Below are positions 21,644 through 33,100 of a DNA stretch of 64,000 nt, piece after piece. A model generated the notes under the pieces. The model searched no databases and was not told the DNA's origin. It saw only the letters and a program-made list of their open reading frames with translations. Every line of letters begins with the position of its first letter. Position 1 is the stretch's first letter. Both the position numbers and the translations under genes were made by a program. The DNA lies in NCBI GenBank assembly GCA_963585895.1, contig OY757904.1:161156742-161220741 (forward strand). Direction: 5' to 3'. The stretch is from Sepioteuthis lessoniana (lineage: Eukaryota; Mollusca; Cephalopoda; Myopsida; Loliginidae).

Positions 21644-23044
21644 CATCATCATCATCATCATTTCGTGCCGCCAGCACGGATATCCCTGACCCTCTCTCGC
21701 CACTTCCCCCTATCGCTCATCGCCTCTGGAAGGTCTTCAGGGCTACATCTCACAGAGCTGCTGTATGTATGTTCGAGCTTGCCGTCCTGCTTTCGCTCGG
21801 CCATATGTGGGGGTCCATAGGAGTACATCACTTATGAGCTAGTCCCTGCTTCTCTGTCAATGTCCTGCATGTCTGGTTCGTCTAACTTGGATAGCTTTGG
21901 TGATGGGAGGTAGGTGGCCGTATAGTTGGTTCTTTGTGGGGTGTTGCCTGAAGGACTTTTATTCAATATTGCTCGCAGAATTCTTGTGTAATTGCTCTCT
22001 AGCTTCTTCGCCAGTCGTTTTGTTAGCGTCTAAGTAGTGCATCCATATAACAGTATCGATACGACCGCTGCTTGGAAGAAACTGCGTTTTATTTTATCGG
22101 TCAGGTCAGACTTCCATATGATCGATAGCTTATCGATAGCTGTTCATGCCTTCGTTAGTCGTGTGTCGATGTCTTTTTCGGTTGATGAGACACTGCTTCC
22201 TAGGTAGGTGAACTTGTCTACCAGTTTCCGAGAGGTTCCGTCTAGTGTGGAAATGTCGACTGTTTGATTAAAGCACATATATTCCGTTTTGTGTGCATTG
22301 ACATGGAGGCCAATGCCTGCGGTGGCTTGTTTCAAACTATCCAGTAGTGTTTCGGCTTGGTTGGGTATATTTGCCAGAATCGCTTTGTCATCGGCGTAGT
22401 CGGCGTCGGTAATTGTTTTTGCGGGGTACCTTCTGCTTCTTTTCTTCGTCAGCTCGAAGCCGTTTTCTTTGATTTTATCGATCGATGTTCTAAGCACGTA
22501 GTCGAGACAGATGATAAAGAGGTATGGGGCAAGCGTGTCCCCTTGTAGTACTCCTGCTACAATTTCGAAGTATTCTGTGTCTCCATCCGATGAACGTACT
22601 TTCACTTTGGTGTTTCTATAGAGAATCGTTATTGCTGCGACGGTCTCTTTTGGTAGGCCGTATGCTAGTAGGATTTGTGCCATCTTCCCTCTGTAAATGG
22701 AATCAAAGGCCTTGATAAAGTCGACAAATAGTATTGTCGCCTGTAGGTTGTTTGCGCTTACGCCTTCAAGGATGGTCAATATTTGTGAGGTCGTGGATCT
22801 ATTTCTTCGGAAGCCATTTTTGTTTTTCCCTGAGAATGTTGTCAATTTTGGGTTCTATGCGGTTTCTTGGTAGGGCATTGTAAATTTTTGCTGCTATGGA
22901 TGTAAGTGTTATACCTCGGTAGTTCTTGGCTAATCCGAGGTCACCCTTTTTAGGGACACGTAGGATGCATCCCTTCATCCATATATCTATCGGATTTTGA
23001 TTATCGACTGCGTTGAATTGTCGTAGCAGTATGTCGTCGAATTG
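21644..23044 (-). mobile_element. RTE-type LINE, 5'-truncated, with 11-bp TSD
   Basis: The 3' tail (ATC on this strand) is at 21644-21662 and the truncated 5' end at 23044, starting inside the RT at the equivalent of RQFDDILLRQ. TCGGCTTCTAT occurs at 21633-21643 and 23045-23055, a perfect 11-bp duplication. Sequence is very close to the copy at 15447. The 5' truncation is the normal outcome of incomplete target-primed reverse transcription. Confidence 0.9.
22144..22845 (-). pseudogene. RTE reverse transcriptase fragment with intact YADD
   Basis: A 233-codon open frame equivalent to residues about 470-690 of the frame at 16232. It contains NGFRRNRSTTSQILTILEG, FVDFIKAFDSIY (catalytic Asp), GVLQGDTLAPYLFIICLDYV and ITDADYADD, then GIGLHVNAHKTEYMCFNQT and KLVDKFTYLGSSVSSTEKDI, the unshifted form of the stretch that is frameshifted at 18255. 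A frameshift near 22845 separates it from the upstream RNRIEPK motif (22846-23045), and a stop near 22142 separates it from the carboxy-terminal domain. It serves as a control showing what the other copy lost. Confidence 0.85.
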
Positions 23045-23055
23045 TCGGCTTCTAT

Positions 23056-23204
23056 ACTAGTAAAAATAGTTTAAAATTCTAAACATGCATTCACAATCAC
23101 TCACATCCACACATCCACGCACACACATATATATATATTAGTTATTTAAATATATACATAAATATACATATAATGGTCATTTATAAAATTAACTTAAATC
23201 GCGA
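23056..23204. other. flank of the Penelope-like fragment, short (CA)/(TA) runs
   Basis: CACACATCCACGCACACACA-type and (TA)n runs at 23100-23160; nothing else is recognisable. Confidence 0.4.
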
Positions 23205-23280
23205 GTCGGAAATCTCCTACTAAAGTTTCACCTTAACGGATCATCAGGAAGTCTAATTCCGACCAATGCTAAAGGAGAAA
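23205..23280 (-). ncRNA. candidate hammerhead ribozyme of a Penelope-like element
   Basis: On the minus strand the order is GGTC (possible cleavage after C, at 23261-23264), a short possible stem I (GGAATTAGACTTC), the core CTGATGA (23241-23247), a small CC/GG stem II with loop GTTAA, and the core GAAAC (23225-23229). CTCCT upstream can pair with AGGAG downstream as the outer end of stem III. Core boxes and order match a hammerhead; stem II is very short and several stem III positions do not pair, so this copy may be decayed. Hammerhead motifs are known in Penelope-like elements, and such a fragment lies immediately upstream. Confidence 0.45.
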
Positions 23281-23416
23281 ATGCCGTTTTTTATATATTC
23301 ACCAAAAACCCACCTAGCTTAAAATTTACATAACAAAAGAAGCAAATAAAATGAACAAAAAACCTTACTTTTATTTTTTAAAAACCCTCAGTCATAAATA
23401 CTCTGAAACTTTTCCC

Positions 23417-23711
23417 TAATTATAGAGCAACCACGCCCTTTTGTGTCTACAACTATCTAACACCTCCGACCTTTGGTTTAACATATCCCTACTTTTACAA
23501 GACGCTATTGCTAATTTTTCCTCCATGCAAAGCAAACAATCCATATCGCCAGCCCTATATTTACGGCATTTCTTAATTACTTCTCGTGGGAGAAACTCGT
23601 TTTATGGTTATCGTACCTAGTCTTAAATTCCCCTTGCTTCGACCCAAAATATACCTTTTTATTTCTGTCATTACCCGGATCACTATATACTTCCACTTTA
23701 TACACCATGGT
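23417..23711 (-). pseudogene. Penelope-like GIY-YIG endonuclease remnant
   Basis: Minus-strand reading begins VYKVEVYSDPGNDRNKKVYF, then GSKQGEFKTRYDNHKTSF: a degenerate GIY-YIG core in which the YIG box reads YFG, followed by the conserved Arg and His. After a stop and a frame change comes KKCRKYRAGDMDCLLCMEEK (a CxxC pair) and then LNQRSEVLDSCRHK before a stop at 23417-23419. In Penelope-like elements this carboxy-terminal nuclease follows the RT; the Cys and CRHK elements are typical of the animal versions. The middle of the domain is missing and no RT is present, so this is a 5'-truncated, internally deleted fragment. Adjacent (TA)n arrays (23724-23784) may mark its insertion point. Confidence 0.7.
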
Positions 23712-23833
23712 CATTCATATAAACATATATATATATATATATATAAAATGGTCGTTCATATATATATATATATATATATATATAATGCTCATTTAAGAAT
23801 AATACATGTTTCTGAATTTCAAACACATCACTA

Positions 23834-24636
23834 CAGTCGGCTGGGGCTGTAGAATACACCGACTGCACCTCAGCAGAGGGGTAAGACACCCCCCAACGAG
23901 TGTCCTGGATATGACACTAAACAATCTGATGGTGAGGTTCCAGCAATATTGGAGCTTTGGGGAATGCGGAATACCCCTTTATTGCCATTGCTCCCGGGTC
24001 CACTCTGGCCTGGCATGGTAGCACCTGATAGGGTCCTATCTATGGGTTAAATAGAACTAACGGCATAATTATGCTAAACTGAATTGTTTGATTAAACTGA
24101 ATAACTTGAAATAGAAATATTTTTGACAATTAAACCGTACTTACATTTAAACTGCGTACTTATGCTAAACTGAATTATTTGAAATAGAACTGTTTTTTGA
24201 CATTGAAACTGTATTTACACTAAACTGAATTGCTTAACATAGAAGTGTTTTAACATTTAACTGTGTGTAAACAAAATCTGTACTTATACTAAACTGAATT
24301 AGTTGAATAAGAACTTCTTGACTAAACTGTATAGCTCGAAATAGTAATTTTTTTCACTATTAAACTGTACTTACATTTAAACTGCGTGCTTATGCTAAAC
24401 TGAATTATTTGAAATTGATCTGTTTTTGACATTGAAACTGTACTTACACTAAACTGAATTGTTATATATAACTGCTTGAATAGTTTGAAATAGAAATGTT
24501 TTTGACAATTAAACTGTGTACTCATGCTAAACTGAATTATTTGAAATAAAAGTGATTATTTACATTAAAATGGATTTGGCGTTATATAACCTACAAAGGT
24601 TGATATGCCATAAAAACCCAACCAACCAACCAACCA
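23834..24636 (+). mobile_element. repeat A, long copy with expanded core
   Basis: Starts with the head inverted repeat (CAGTCGG ... CCGACTG, 23834-23868) around CTGTAGAATACA. The conserved block follows (GGGTAAGACACC; GATATGACACTAAACAATCTG; GATAGGGTCCTATC). The core of 50-60-bp units (AAACTGAATTATTTGAAAT) is about 215 bp longer than in the 587-bp reference copy. The tail is CTACAAAGGTTGATATGCC with an (AACC)n end at 24617-24636. It documents core-length variation between fixed ends. Confidence 0.85.
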
Positions 24637-25234
24637 AATACAATGACGGATAGTCTTTATAACCACTTAGAATGGTTAAAAGTACGCAACCAACAGGGAA
24701 CAAAATAACAAATAAATTTCAAATACTTTTCTGTTATATTCAAATGTAAGGAGTAAATTTTAAAAACTGTCTTAGAATTTGATATTTTGAAAATACCATG
24801 AGAATATCAAGGCCGAAGAGAAACTCACAAAGATATAAAATGCGTGAAAAGGTGGATGATTATCTACAGGATTGAAGATATTATAAATATGAATTAATAA
24901 GAGGCAACAACTAAAGATTACATTTTTCTTTTTTAATTTCCAGAAAGGTAAATATTTCGTTTCTAATCGCAAGAAAATAGTTTTTTAATATGGAAATAAC
25001 TTCTGACTGAGAGTATTTGCGTTTGATTCACACTAATATCCTTGGGAGAAAGCGGACAGAACTCTCTAGTATTGGCAGGATAACGGTTATAGAAGGACAG
25101 CTCAATTCAAATCATTTGCCAATACGTCATGGGTCAGCAGAGCAAAATAAGAACCATTATGTTCTATGTGAAACAGACCTTCGAGGAGGCTTTTGTCCAA
25201 CAGTAAGCTGAAAAAAGGTTTGATAAAATGGAAT

Positions 25235-25279
<45 letters not shown>

Positions 25280-26250
25280 TGCACATAGGTGTGTATGTGT
25301 GTGGGGGTATATGTATGTTTGTATGTTTGTGTATAATCAAAGTAAATATATACACACGTTCTTACGAACACACACCTTCGTTTCTTTTTTTTTTCAATAT
25401 AACCATGAGATCCACTGTCTTGAGATACGCAAAACCCCTCAAAGAATGGGCTTTTATAATGCACCCATAAGCTGACAGCTATTTTGTGAGGTAAATCATC
25501 TTTTTCTTTAATAAGAAACTTGACAACAAAAAATATCTATTCCAAAATTTATGAAAACATTTATGCATGAAGTTTCATTGCAGCTGTTTCTCAGAAAGAA
25601 AATCAATAAATTTCGTGATGGTTAAATGACAAGTTTTTAAATAAAACACCAACCCCCTCACACTCGACACAACAAAACTGATAGTCAACTGGACTTCTAA
25701 TTGAAGCTCTTTTTGGGCCATACTGAGAGTAAGTGTGTGTGTCATCTACAAAGAAGGTGAAGAAAAAACTTCACTTCGCTTTTAGATTTCCAATGTAAAT
25801 TCTAAAAGCGTCTGGAACAATTTATTGAGCCAACCCTACGGCATGAAATACAATGGGGGAAAATTGTTGGCACAGATGGTTTTGTCACTTGAACAAAACA
25901 ACAATAAAAGAAATTCTTGTTAAATAAGAAAGATTTGTGCATTCAAGTCTCATCAGGGGAATCAGTTCGAAGCGGCGTCACCTCGTCTCGAAATCTCAAC
26001 ATCACAGACAAAAAAGAAAACTTAAGATACACGGATGAATTTTCGTATTTATTTTAGATGTCATGGAAAAGTTTCAAAATTCGGTCTGCATTTCAATCAC
26101 CTCCATAAATTTTTATATATCTTTTCACTAAAACCTGACAGAATTCTTTTTACCTCGATTGGCATTCGAGGTTTTATTCTAAATTTAATGCTAAGCATTG
26201 TATTTTTGGTTTGCAAAACTCCGAATGAAGAGGATAAATATTCAACTTAG
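24637..26250. other. no gene seen; (CA)n and (GT)n runs
   Basis: A (CA)n array is at about 25237-25276, with GT-rich sequence at 25293-25335. Open frames across them are products of the dinucleotide repeats. No other feature is supported. Confidence 0.45.
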
Positions 26251-26638
<388 letters not shown>

Positions 26639-27522
26639 CCTGGTGCATTCAATAAGTTTCAAGACTTTTTTGTACAGGCATTTAAAATTATCGTAGACTC
26701 TTGAGAATTCGCTATACATCTTATGAGATGACTGACCAATTTTTATGATTTCAGGTTCAAATTCAACAGCTACAGCAGCAATTGGAATACACCCTACTAA
26801 AGCCTCATTGTCACAGCTGGTAAATTTCAAAAATGCAACCAAGACGTGAGGACACTTTAGAAGAACGATATGCAATAAAATTCTGTTTTAAACTTAGAAA
26901 AAATGCCTCAGAAACGTATGGAATACTTCAGACTGCTTTTGGAGCATCTTGCATGAATCAGTTTTTGAGTGGCATAAGAGATTCAAGGAGGACAGGGAGT
27001 CTGTGAGGGATGGTGAGAGGTGTGGGAAAAGTAAGGAAGTCAATACATCAGAGTTGATTGGCCAAAGGGTTACGGTTACTATGTTGAGGTTTTAAGGGAG
27101 TTCAGGAAGAGATTCCGTCGGAAGAGGCCAGCACTCTTCAAATCGGGTCAGTGGCATTTCCACCAGAACAATACACCAATCCACAACTCCATCCTTGTCA
27201 CAGACTATTTGACCTAGATTGGCATCAAGACAGTTCCTTACCCTCCCTATAGGTCAGACCTTGCTCCCTGTGACTTTTGGTTATTCCCTAAGCTCAGAGG
27301 CTGTCGTTATGAGACATTGAGGAGATGAAAGAGGCTGTGACGAAGATCATTGACACACTCACACAAGAGGACTTCCATGGGGCCTTCCAAAAGTTGTTGG
27401 AACGGTACAACAAATGTATTGCAGCCGGAGGAGATTACTTCGAAGGGGCCTAGAGTTTCATGTGTATACTATCAATAAAGTGCCCATACGAAAAAAGTCT
27501 GGAAACTTATTTAATGATCCTC

Positions 27523-27523
<1 letters not shown>
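26639..27523 (+). mobile_element. mariner-family DNA transposon, internally deleted
   Basis: Terminal inverted repeats: the left end (26639-26683) and the reverse of the right end (27480-27523) share AATAAGTTTC(A/C)AGACTTTTTT. TA dinucleotides flank both ends, as expected for the TA target duplication of this superfamily, within (TA)n microsatellites. The 885-bp length is short of the usual 1.2-1.3 kb, and the coding part lacks its middle. Confidence 0.85.
26834..27452 (+). pseudogene. mariner-like transposase remnant
   Basis: The amino-terminal part at 26834-27000 reads MQPRREDTLEERYAIKFCFK and then LRKNASETYGILQTAFGA, a helix-turn-helix DNA-binding domain of the HTH_48 type, with EWHKRF following in another frame. 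The carboxy-terminal part from about 27100 reads KRPALFKSGQWHFHQNNTPI and then TVPYPPYRSDLAPCDFWLFP, the stretch around the second and third catalytic acidic residues of mariner transposases. HQNN replaces the usual HQDN, so the second Asp appears changed to Asn. The segment with the first catalytic Asp is deleted, and stops occur at 27003 and near 27210. Nonfunctional. Confidence 0.85.
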
Positions 27524-27561
<38 letters not shown>

Positions 27562-27829
27562 CAGAAAATAATATTGCAACACTCTGAATTGATGTTTGAT
27601 ATTTACTCAATGGTTAAACGTACAAGTAGAGAAGCTACATTCGAGTAAATGTTCACATGTACATATCCCTCCATAGCAGGTTCCAAAATAAGGGGTGTAT
27701 CAACAGTACTGAGAATACCTATTTTCTACGGTGTACAGCCACATAGTAAGCGTTCTCAACTCAAACAAATAAAATGCTATAAAGATAACACCAAGAATAT
27801 TCTTTAATCACTGAAAATTGATGTTGTTG
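27524..27829. other. (TA)n array then unassigned sequence
   Basis: (TA)n at 27523-27562; no other recognised feature. Confidence 0.5.
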
Positions 27830-27849
27830 GCCGGGAAAAGATGGCATTA

Positions 27850-28550
27850 AAAACATCGGAGTGGAGAAAGACATTTACAACAGGATGGGCCTCCTCCTTT
27901 GAACAAAAACGTAAAAATAGAGCCAAATGAATCTCCAGGAAGAGCCCAGGACCTCTTGTAATAGTCACCGAAAATCATAAGAAAAGGATGCTCATTGATT
28001 ATTCCCAAACTATCAACAGATACACATTATTTGGTGCCTATCCACTGCCTCGTATCAATGAATTGATTTCAAACATTTACAGATACCACATTTTCAGTAC
28101 TCAAGACCTCAGAAGTGGTTACCATCTGGTACCTATCAACCCAGAAGATTATCCCTACACGGCATTCGATGCCAGCGGTCTCTTATACCAGTTCTGCCGA
28201 GTCTTTTTTGGGATGAAAAATGATGAAATACACCCATTGACAGAAGTATCTACTGTTCATTTGTCCTGTTCCGCCATCAAAGCATTTGAAATTTTGAAAA
28301 GAGACAGAGCTAATTCTGCCATTTCTGCTATGGATACTTCTGTTCCTCTAAAAGTTGAGACAGGTGCTTCTGACTGTGCCATAGCTGCCTCGATAAGATA
28401 ATCCGGTCCTCCTGTAGCCTTTTTTCCAGGAAACTTTCTCGAACTGAACGACACTCGGCGAAAGAAAAAGGGGCGTACGTCATTGTTGAGGCATTACGAA
28501 AATGAAGGTATTACCTGATAGGTCGACATTTTAAACTGATCTCTGACCAA
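27850..28550 (+). pseudogene. gypsy 1 reverse transcriptase and RNase H pieces
   Basis: From about 27850 the frame reads EKDIYNRMGLLP and SPGRAQDLLVIVTENHKKRM, then LIDYSQTINRYTLFGAYPLP, then FSTQDLRSGYHLVPI (catalytic Asp of palm motif A), PYTAFDASGLLYQFCRVFFG. The chain then jumps to VPLKVETGASDCAIAASI, an RNase H opening strand (normally TDAS, here TGAS). The YxDD box and the thumb are absent because about 300-400 bp were deleted. A stop at 28399 and changes of frame follow, then the stretch around GRHFKLISDQK near 28520-28550. Confidence 0.8.
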
Positions 28551-28553
28551 AAG

Positions 28554-29260
28554 TTGGTTTTATATATGTTTGACCCGAAAATAACGAGTAAAATAAAAAA
28601 AAACGGGAAGATAGCGAGATGGGGAATAGAGCTTTCTTGCAACCCATTCGATGTTACTTACCACCCTGGTAAGGAGAATACCACGGTCGACACATTTTCA
28701 AGAGTACGTGGTCTAATAACCAGCACAGAATGTCTTCAGGACATAAACAAGGAACTGCGCCAACAGGGTAAAACAAGAATGACCCAGGTAGTCAGGAGCA
28801 TGAACTTGTCATATTATGTCGAAGACGTAAAAAGAATCACGAACTCTTGTTGTATATGTGCAGAAAAAAACAAGGTTCTACAACCCCCCTCCAGCAACAC
28901 TCATTAAGGTCACACAACCTTTCGAAAGGCTTAACCTGGATCTTAAGGAGCTATTACCTTCTAAAACAAAAAATGCATACATGCTCACAATAATAGACGA
29001 GTACTCAAGATTTTCCTTCGCCATTCCCTACTCAGACTTAACGGCTGCAACAGTAATTCAAGGTCTCAGCTCCCTTTTGCCGTTTTTAGAGTGCCTTAAT
29101 ATATCCACACAGATCGTGGATCTGCTTTTAAGTCGGACAAACTCAAGCAATTTTTGCGTGAACGAAGAGTGGCTGGAAGTCGAACAATTCCTTACAATCC
29201 CAGCATCGGATCAACGGCGTGCTCCACCAGATGCTGGGCAGACGAACCCCAAAGGTTCAA
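28554..29260 (+). pseudogene. gypsy 1 RNase H end and integrase pieces
   Basis: The first frame reads MFDPKITSKIKKNGKIARWG and then FDVTYHPGKENTTVDTFSRV (end of RNase H with the DxxSR box), then the integrase zinc-finger end ITNSCCICAEKN (second CxxC pair). In the next frame come PFERLNLDLKELLPSK (first integrase Asp), YMLTIIDEYSRFSFAIPYSD and, after a further shift near 29100, HTDRGSAFKSDKLKQFLRE (second integrase Asp). The catalytic Glu region is lost at the RTE junction. Nonfunctional. Confidence 0.8.
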
Positions 29261-29312
29261 ATAGTTCAGTCAAGAAACTACTGTTAAACATCTTTAAGGG
29301 TGGCGACTACTG

Positions 29313-30503
29313 ATGAGGTTGAAATACAGACATCGAAAGATTACTATGACTATCACTCAAATCATATGTCCAAATCGCATCGCCCTTTGCGCGGGTAAAA
29401 AAGGGTGCGTTCTACTGAAGTTGGAGCTTTGGTCTCAGTGTTTGAAAAATCCGCTACAGAGCTCAAACACAAAACAAAAATTACTGAAACGCAAAAACAC
29501 AATACAAATAGCCACATTTAACGTAAGAACTTTAAATGGAATTGGTCAACAAGGGGAGCTCACAGCGTCTGTGGTAGAGCATAACATAGACCTTGTATGC
29601 TTACAGGAACACAGATACCATCACAATGAAGTAGAAATAAGATAATACGCTTCTGGCTATAGATGGATGTTGGTCTCAGCATCTGCATGGGAAAACGCAG
29701 CCATAGGTGGTGTAGGAATGCTTCTCAGTCCACGTGACTTAAAATCATTTAACAGTATCGTGAAAATACAACCCAGAACAATAGTAACTACGTTCAATAG
29801 CAATTCCGGCACAACGATCATTTCCTGCCAACGCTAGTGATGAAACAAGCGTAGACACCACCTATAATAAGCTCTCATCCCTTGTTCGTAACATCCCTAA
29901 ACAGAACGTGCTCATGATTGGAGGAGACATGAATGCCCAAATAGGTAAAAACGTAAACAACAAATTCAGCTTACACAAAAAGGCAAAAAGAAATGGAGAA
30001 CATCAAACGGATTTCCTACTAGAAAATAGACTAACTTGCCTAATTACTAAATTTCAGAAAAGGAAGGAAAACTATGAATTTACACCTACGCAAATAATGC
30101 TAAAGCACAGATAGATTATATCCTTATGAATGAGAGATGGACTAACAGCGCTTTGAATTGTGAAGCATATTCCTCTTTTGAATGAGTGTCTTCCGACCAC
30201 CGAATTGTCACGGCAAAGATACGTCTGAGCCTACGCAGGAATGCAGCGTGAACAACCCGGACCGCACTTTATGACTGGTCCATGTTTAACAATAGAGATA
30301 TTAGCGATGAATATACGATAACACTTAGAAACAAATTCGATGTCCTTCAGGAAATATCAGGAACATTTACTCCGAATGACGAATATGAGACCTTCGTCAA
30401 TGCCCACATGGAAGCGGCTGCAGAATGCATACCATTCAAACTAAGAGCAAAACATAGAGTTCCACGGGAGACATTAGCAGTTAAGAAAAATGTGACGACG
30501 TGA
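29313..30503 (+). pseudogene. RTE endonuclease, decayed
   Basis: RHRKITMTITQ, IQIATFNVRTLNGIGQQGEL and HNIDLVCLQEHRY give the first half (29313-29645). In other frames, GGVGMLLSPRDLKSFN and IQPRTIVTTFNS span the joint that is inverted in the other copy. LMIGGDMNAQIGKN (29908-29955) keeps the GDxN box; KFQKRKENYEF and the SSDHRIVTAK-equivalent follow with frame breaks. A later open piece at 30282-30503 reads YDWSMFNNRDISDEY and SGTFTPNDEYETFVNAHMEA, matching residues 165-235 of the frame at 16232. Confidence 0.8.
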
Positions 30504-30799
30504 AAACCGCATCTCTATGCAATAAAAGGAACCCAACTAAATTAAACGCTCAGAAACTCAAGAAGGTACAAAGTGAACTAACTAATTCTTACCTAAAAGA
30601 ACAAACATAATATATCCAAAACCAGATCAATAAGATTCGACACTCGGTTGAAGATAGACAATCTCAGATAGCGTGGCAGATAGTAAATGAAGTGAGTAAA
30701 AGAAAACGCTCCGTGAGCGCGAAACTAAAAGCCGCCAGCCCAGAAGAACTGATACACTTGTGAAAAGAATATTCTAAGAATTTGCTTGGAAAGTCCCCA

Positions 30800-32290
30800 A
30801 AAGTTACGGGTGAACATATCACGAAAATTATTGATAATCAACTAGATATTAAATAAGGACAGTTTACGCAAGAAGAACTCGATGTAGCACTAACGAAAAT
30901 TAAAAACAGGAAAACTGCCGGTCTGGATGAAATACCCACAGAAATATGGAAGACAAGGAAATTCGACGATATACTGTTCCGGTACTGCAACGCTATATAT
31001 AACCAGAACACAATAGACTGATGGACAAAGAACTGCATCCTCCCTTCCCAAAAAAAATGTGACCTAGGAATTGCCAAGAACTGCTGGGTTAAAACCCTTA
31101 CTTCCATAGCGGCTAAGATTTACAATGCTCTGATACTCGATTGCATTGAACCCGAAATTGAGAAAATTCTTAGGATAAACCAAAATGGCTTTCCCAGGAA
31201 TCGATCCACAACATCACAAATTCTGACAATCCGTCGAATTTTAGAAGGCGTTCGTGCAAAAAAACCTCAAAGCTACAATCCTATTTGTAGATTTCACCTA
31301 GGCATTTGACTCCATACACAGAGGGAAGATGGAACAAATACAGTCTACTCAGGGAGACCGTTGCAGCCATAATGATGCTCTATAAAAGCACGAAAGTAAA
31401 AGTCCACTCACCGAATGGAGATACAGACCTCTTTGACATTGTCGCAGGTGTGCTGCAAAGGAGACACATTAGCAGCATCCCTGTTCATAATCTGCCTAGA
31501 CTACGAACTTCGGACGTTGATAGTTTTAATAAAAGAAAATGGCCTGGCCCTGGAAAAGGCAAAAAGCAGACGATACTCCGCACGAATTATTACGGATGTG
31601 GACTACAATGATGACAAAGCACTTCTGGCAAATATACCCGTTCGGGCCGAATCCATACAGCATAGGCTCGAGCAGGCAGCATAGGCCTCCATATGAATGC
31701 AGAAAAAATGGAGTATATGTACTGTAATCAAAGTGGTGGCTCTCTGAAACTAGTGGACAAGTTCACCTACCTCAGGACCAGCGGTTCATCTACTGAAAAT
31801 GACATCAATACGCAACTAGCGAAGGCATGAACTGCTATCTACTGGCTATCGGTCATATTGAAGTCAGACCTATACGGTAAAATAAAACGGAATTTTTTCC
31901 AAGCAGCGGTCATGTCCATACTACTGTATGGATGCACCACTTGGACACTGACTAAGCGTATAGAGAAAAAGCTTGACGGCAATAGCACAAGGGTGCTATG
32001 AACTATATTAAACAAATCCGGGAAGCAACCTCCCAAAAAACAGCAGCAGTACGGCCACCTACCACCCATCTCGAAGACCATCCAAATTAGACGAACAATA
32101 TATGTGGTAGATTGCTAGAGAAGCAAGGACGAACTCATAAGCGACGTTCTCCCATGGACCCCTTCATACGGACGCGCAAGTGTATGACTACCAGCTAGAA
32201 CTTATCTACAACAGCTCAGTACGGACACAAGATGTAGCCTAGAAGACGTGCCGGAAACGATGGATGATAGAGACGGGCGGCGAGAGAGAG
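30800..32290 (+). pseudogene. RTE reverse transcriptase and carboxy terminus, decayed
   Basis: Motifs survive in shifting frames: KIKNRKTAGLDEIPTEIWKT (30895-30955), NGFPRNRSTTSQILTIRRIL (31180-31245), and VRLLEGVR-type continuation into a disrupted motif A. From 31415 comes a QVCCKGDTLAASLFIICLDY stretch and DVDYNDDKALLANIPV, where the catalytic box reads YNDD instead of YADD. Downstream, KLVDKFTYLR and LLYGCTTWTLTKRIEKKLDG (31925-31985) and RRTIYVVDC mark the carboxy-terminal module. Many stops; inactive. Confidence 0.8.
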
Positions 32291-32345
32291 AGAGAGAGAG
32301 TTAGGGAAATCCGTACGAGCAGTTTGATATGATGATGATGATAAA

Positions 32346-32844
32346 ATGTCACAAAATTGTTCCAAAAAATAGTTACAAAAATAGTCACAAAAATTGTTAC
32401 AAAAAATAGTTTTTAAAAAATAGTTACAAAAATAGCAACAAAAATATCCAAATTTGCCTTATGACGCTTTTGTTTCAACAAGGTGGCGCAAAAGTCACTT
32501 ACCTTTTAAAAAATTAAACAATTTTTGAATGAAAAAAGGTAAAAAAAAATTTTTTAGAATTGTATTTATTTTGAATCATAGAAATTACTTTGAATTAATT
32601 GTGGAATATAATAATTTAGATTTTTTCCTTCTCCTTAGCCGGTTGCCCTTGCAAGAATAGCGAACCCAATTTGCTCTTTTACAGATAACAAGTGGAAAAC
32701 GAAATGGATTCATGCCTTTCTCGTGAAGTAAAAGGCAAACAGGAACGTGTATGATTCGAACTCGATATGAGACCATTTCCTTACAACAATAATCATTACA
32801 TAGACGTTATTGCCATATATTTAATAGTCTAATTTTATCAGTCA
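32346..32844. other. degenerate AAAATAGTTACA-like runs, no gene
   Basis: Short imperfect tandem units of the type AAAAATAGTTACAA occupy 32350-32450; the rest is unassigned. Confidence 0.45.
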
Positions 32845-33100
32845 TGTTTTGAGATAATGGTTAGAGTATTCGCCAATCGTCCGGGAGATCAGAGGTCAAT
32901 CCCAGGTCGTGTCATATCAAAGACTCAAAAAATGGTACTTGATGCCGCGTTGCAAAGCACTCGGCACTATAACGTAAGGATCAAAGGTAGCATGGAGCAA
33001 TCGAGGGAAATGAGTAGCACCCTCCCCTACACCTTGGTGTAGTAGCTATTGAAAGGGGAGCCTTTGGGTTGTCCTCGACTACGGTCGCCAACTTTACAAC
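32845..33100 (+). mobile_element. tRNA-derived SINE, copy 2
   Basis: The head has GATAATGGTTAGAGTATTCG (A-box area) and AGAGGTCAATCCC (a degenerate B-box). The body and the CTACACCTTGGTGTAG palindrome and the end CTACGGTCGCCAACTT match copies 1, 3 and 4. The open frame at 32857-33042 is incidental. Confidence 0.8.

Larger units (their letters stand above)
27830..29290 (+). mobile_element. Ty3/gypsy pol remnant (gypsy 1), no LTR seen
   Basis: RT, RNase H and integrase pieces in the order of a Ty3/gypsy polyprotein, with a deletion in the RT and several frame changes. No gag or LTR was recognised. The right side joins directly to the 5' part of a decayed RTE element at about 29290-29313. Confidence 0.8.
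29291..32345 (+). mobile_element. RTE-type LINE, nearly full length but decayed
   Basis: Collinear with the uninverted order of the element at 15447-18838: endonuclease start (29313), endonuclease end (29908-30200), RT (30800-31700), carboxy-terminal domain (31740-32280), then an (AG)n run and a (GAT)n tail (32331-32342). Stops and frameshifts occur every few hundred bases. It is the copy that shows the original arrangement of the part inverted at 15447. Confidence 0.85.

Noticed and set aside
25102..25470. Open frames rich in His/Thr or Val/Cys over 25228-25470
   Set aside because: They translate (CA)n and (GT)n dinucleotide repeats.
29300..29325. CTGATGAG followed closely by GAAA as a second hammerhead
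   Set aside because: No room for stem II and the sequence is the start of the RTE endonuclease coding region.
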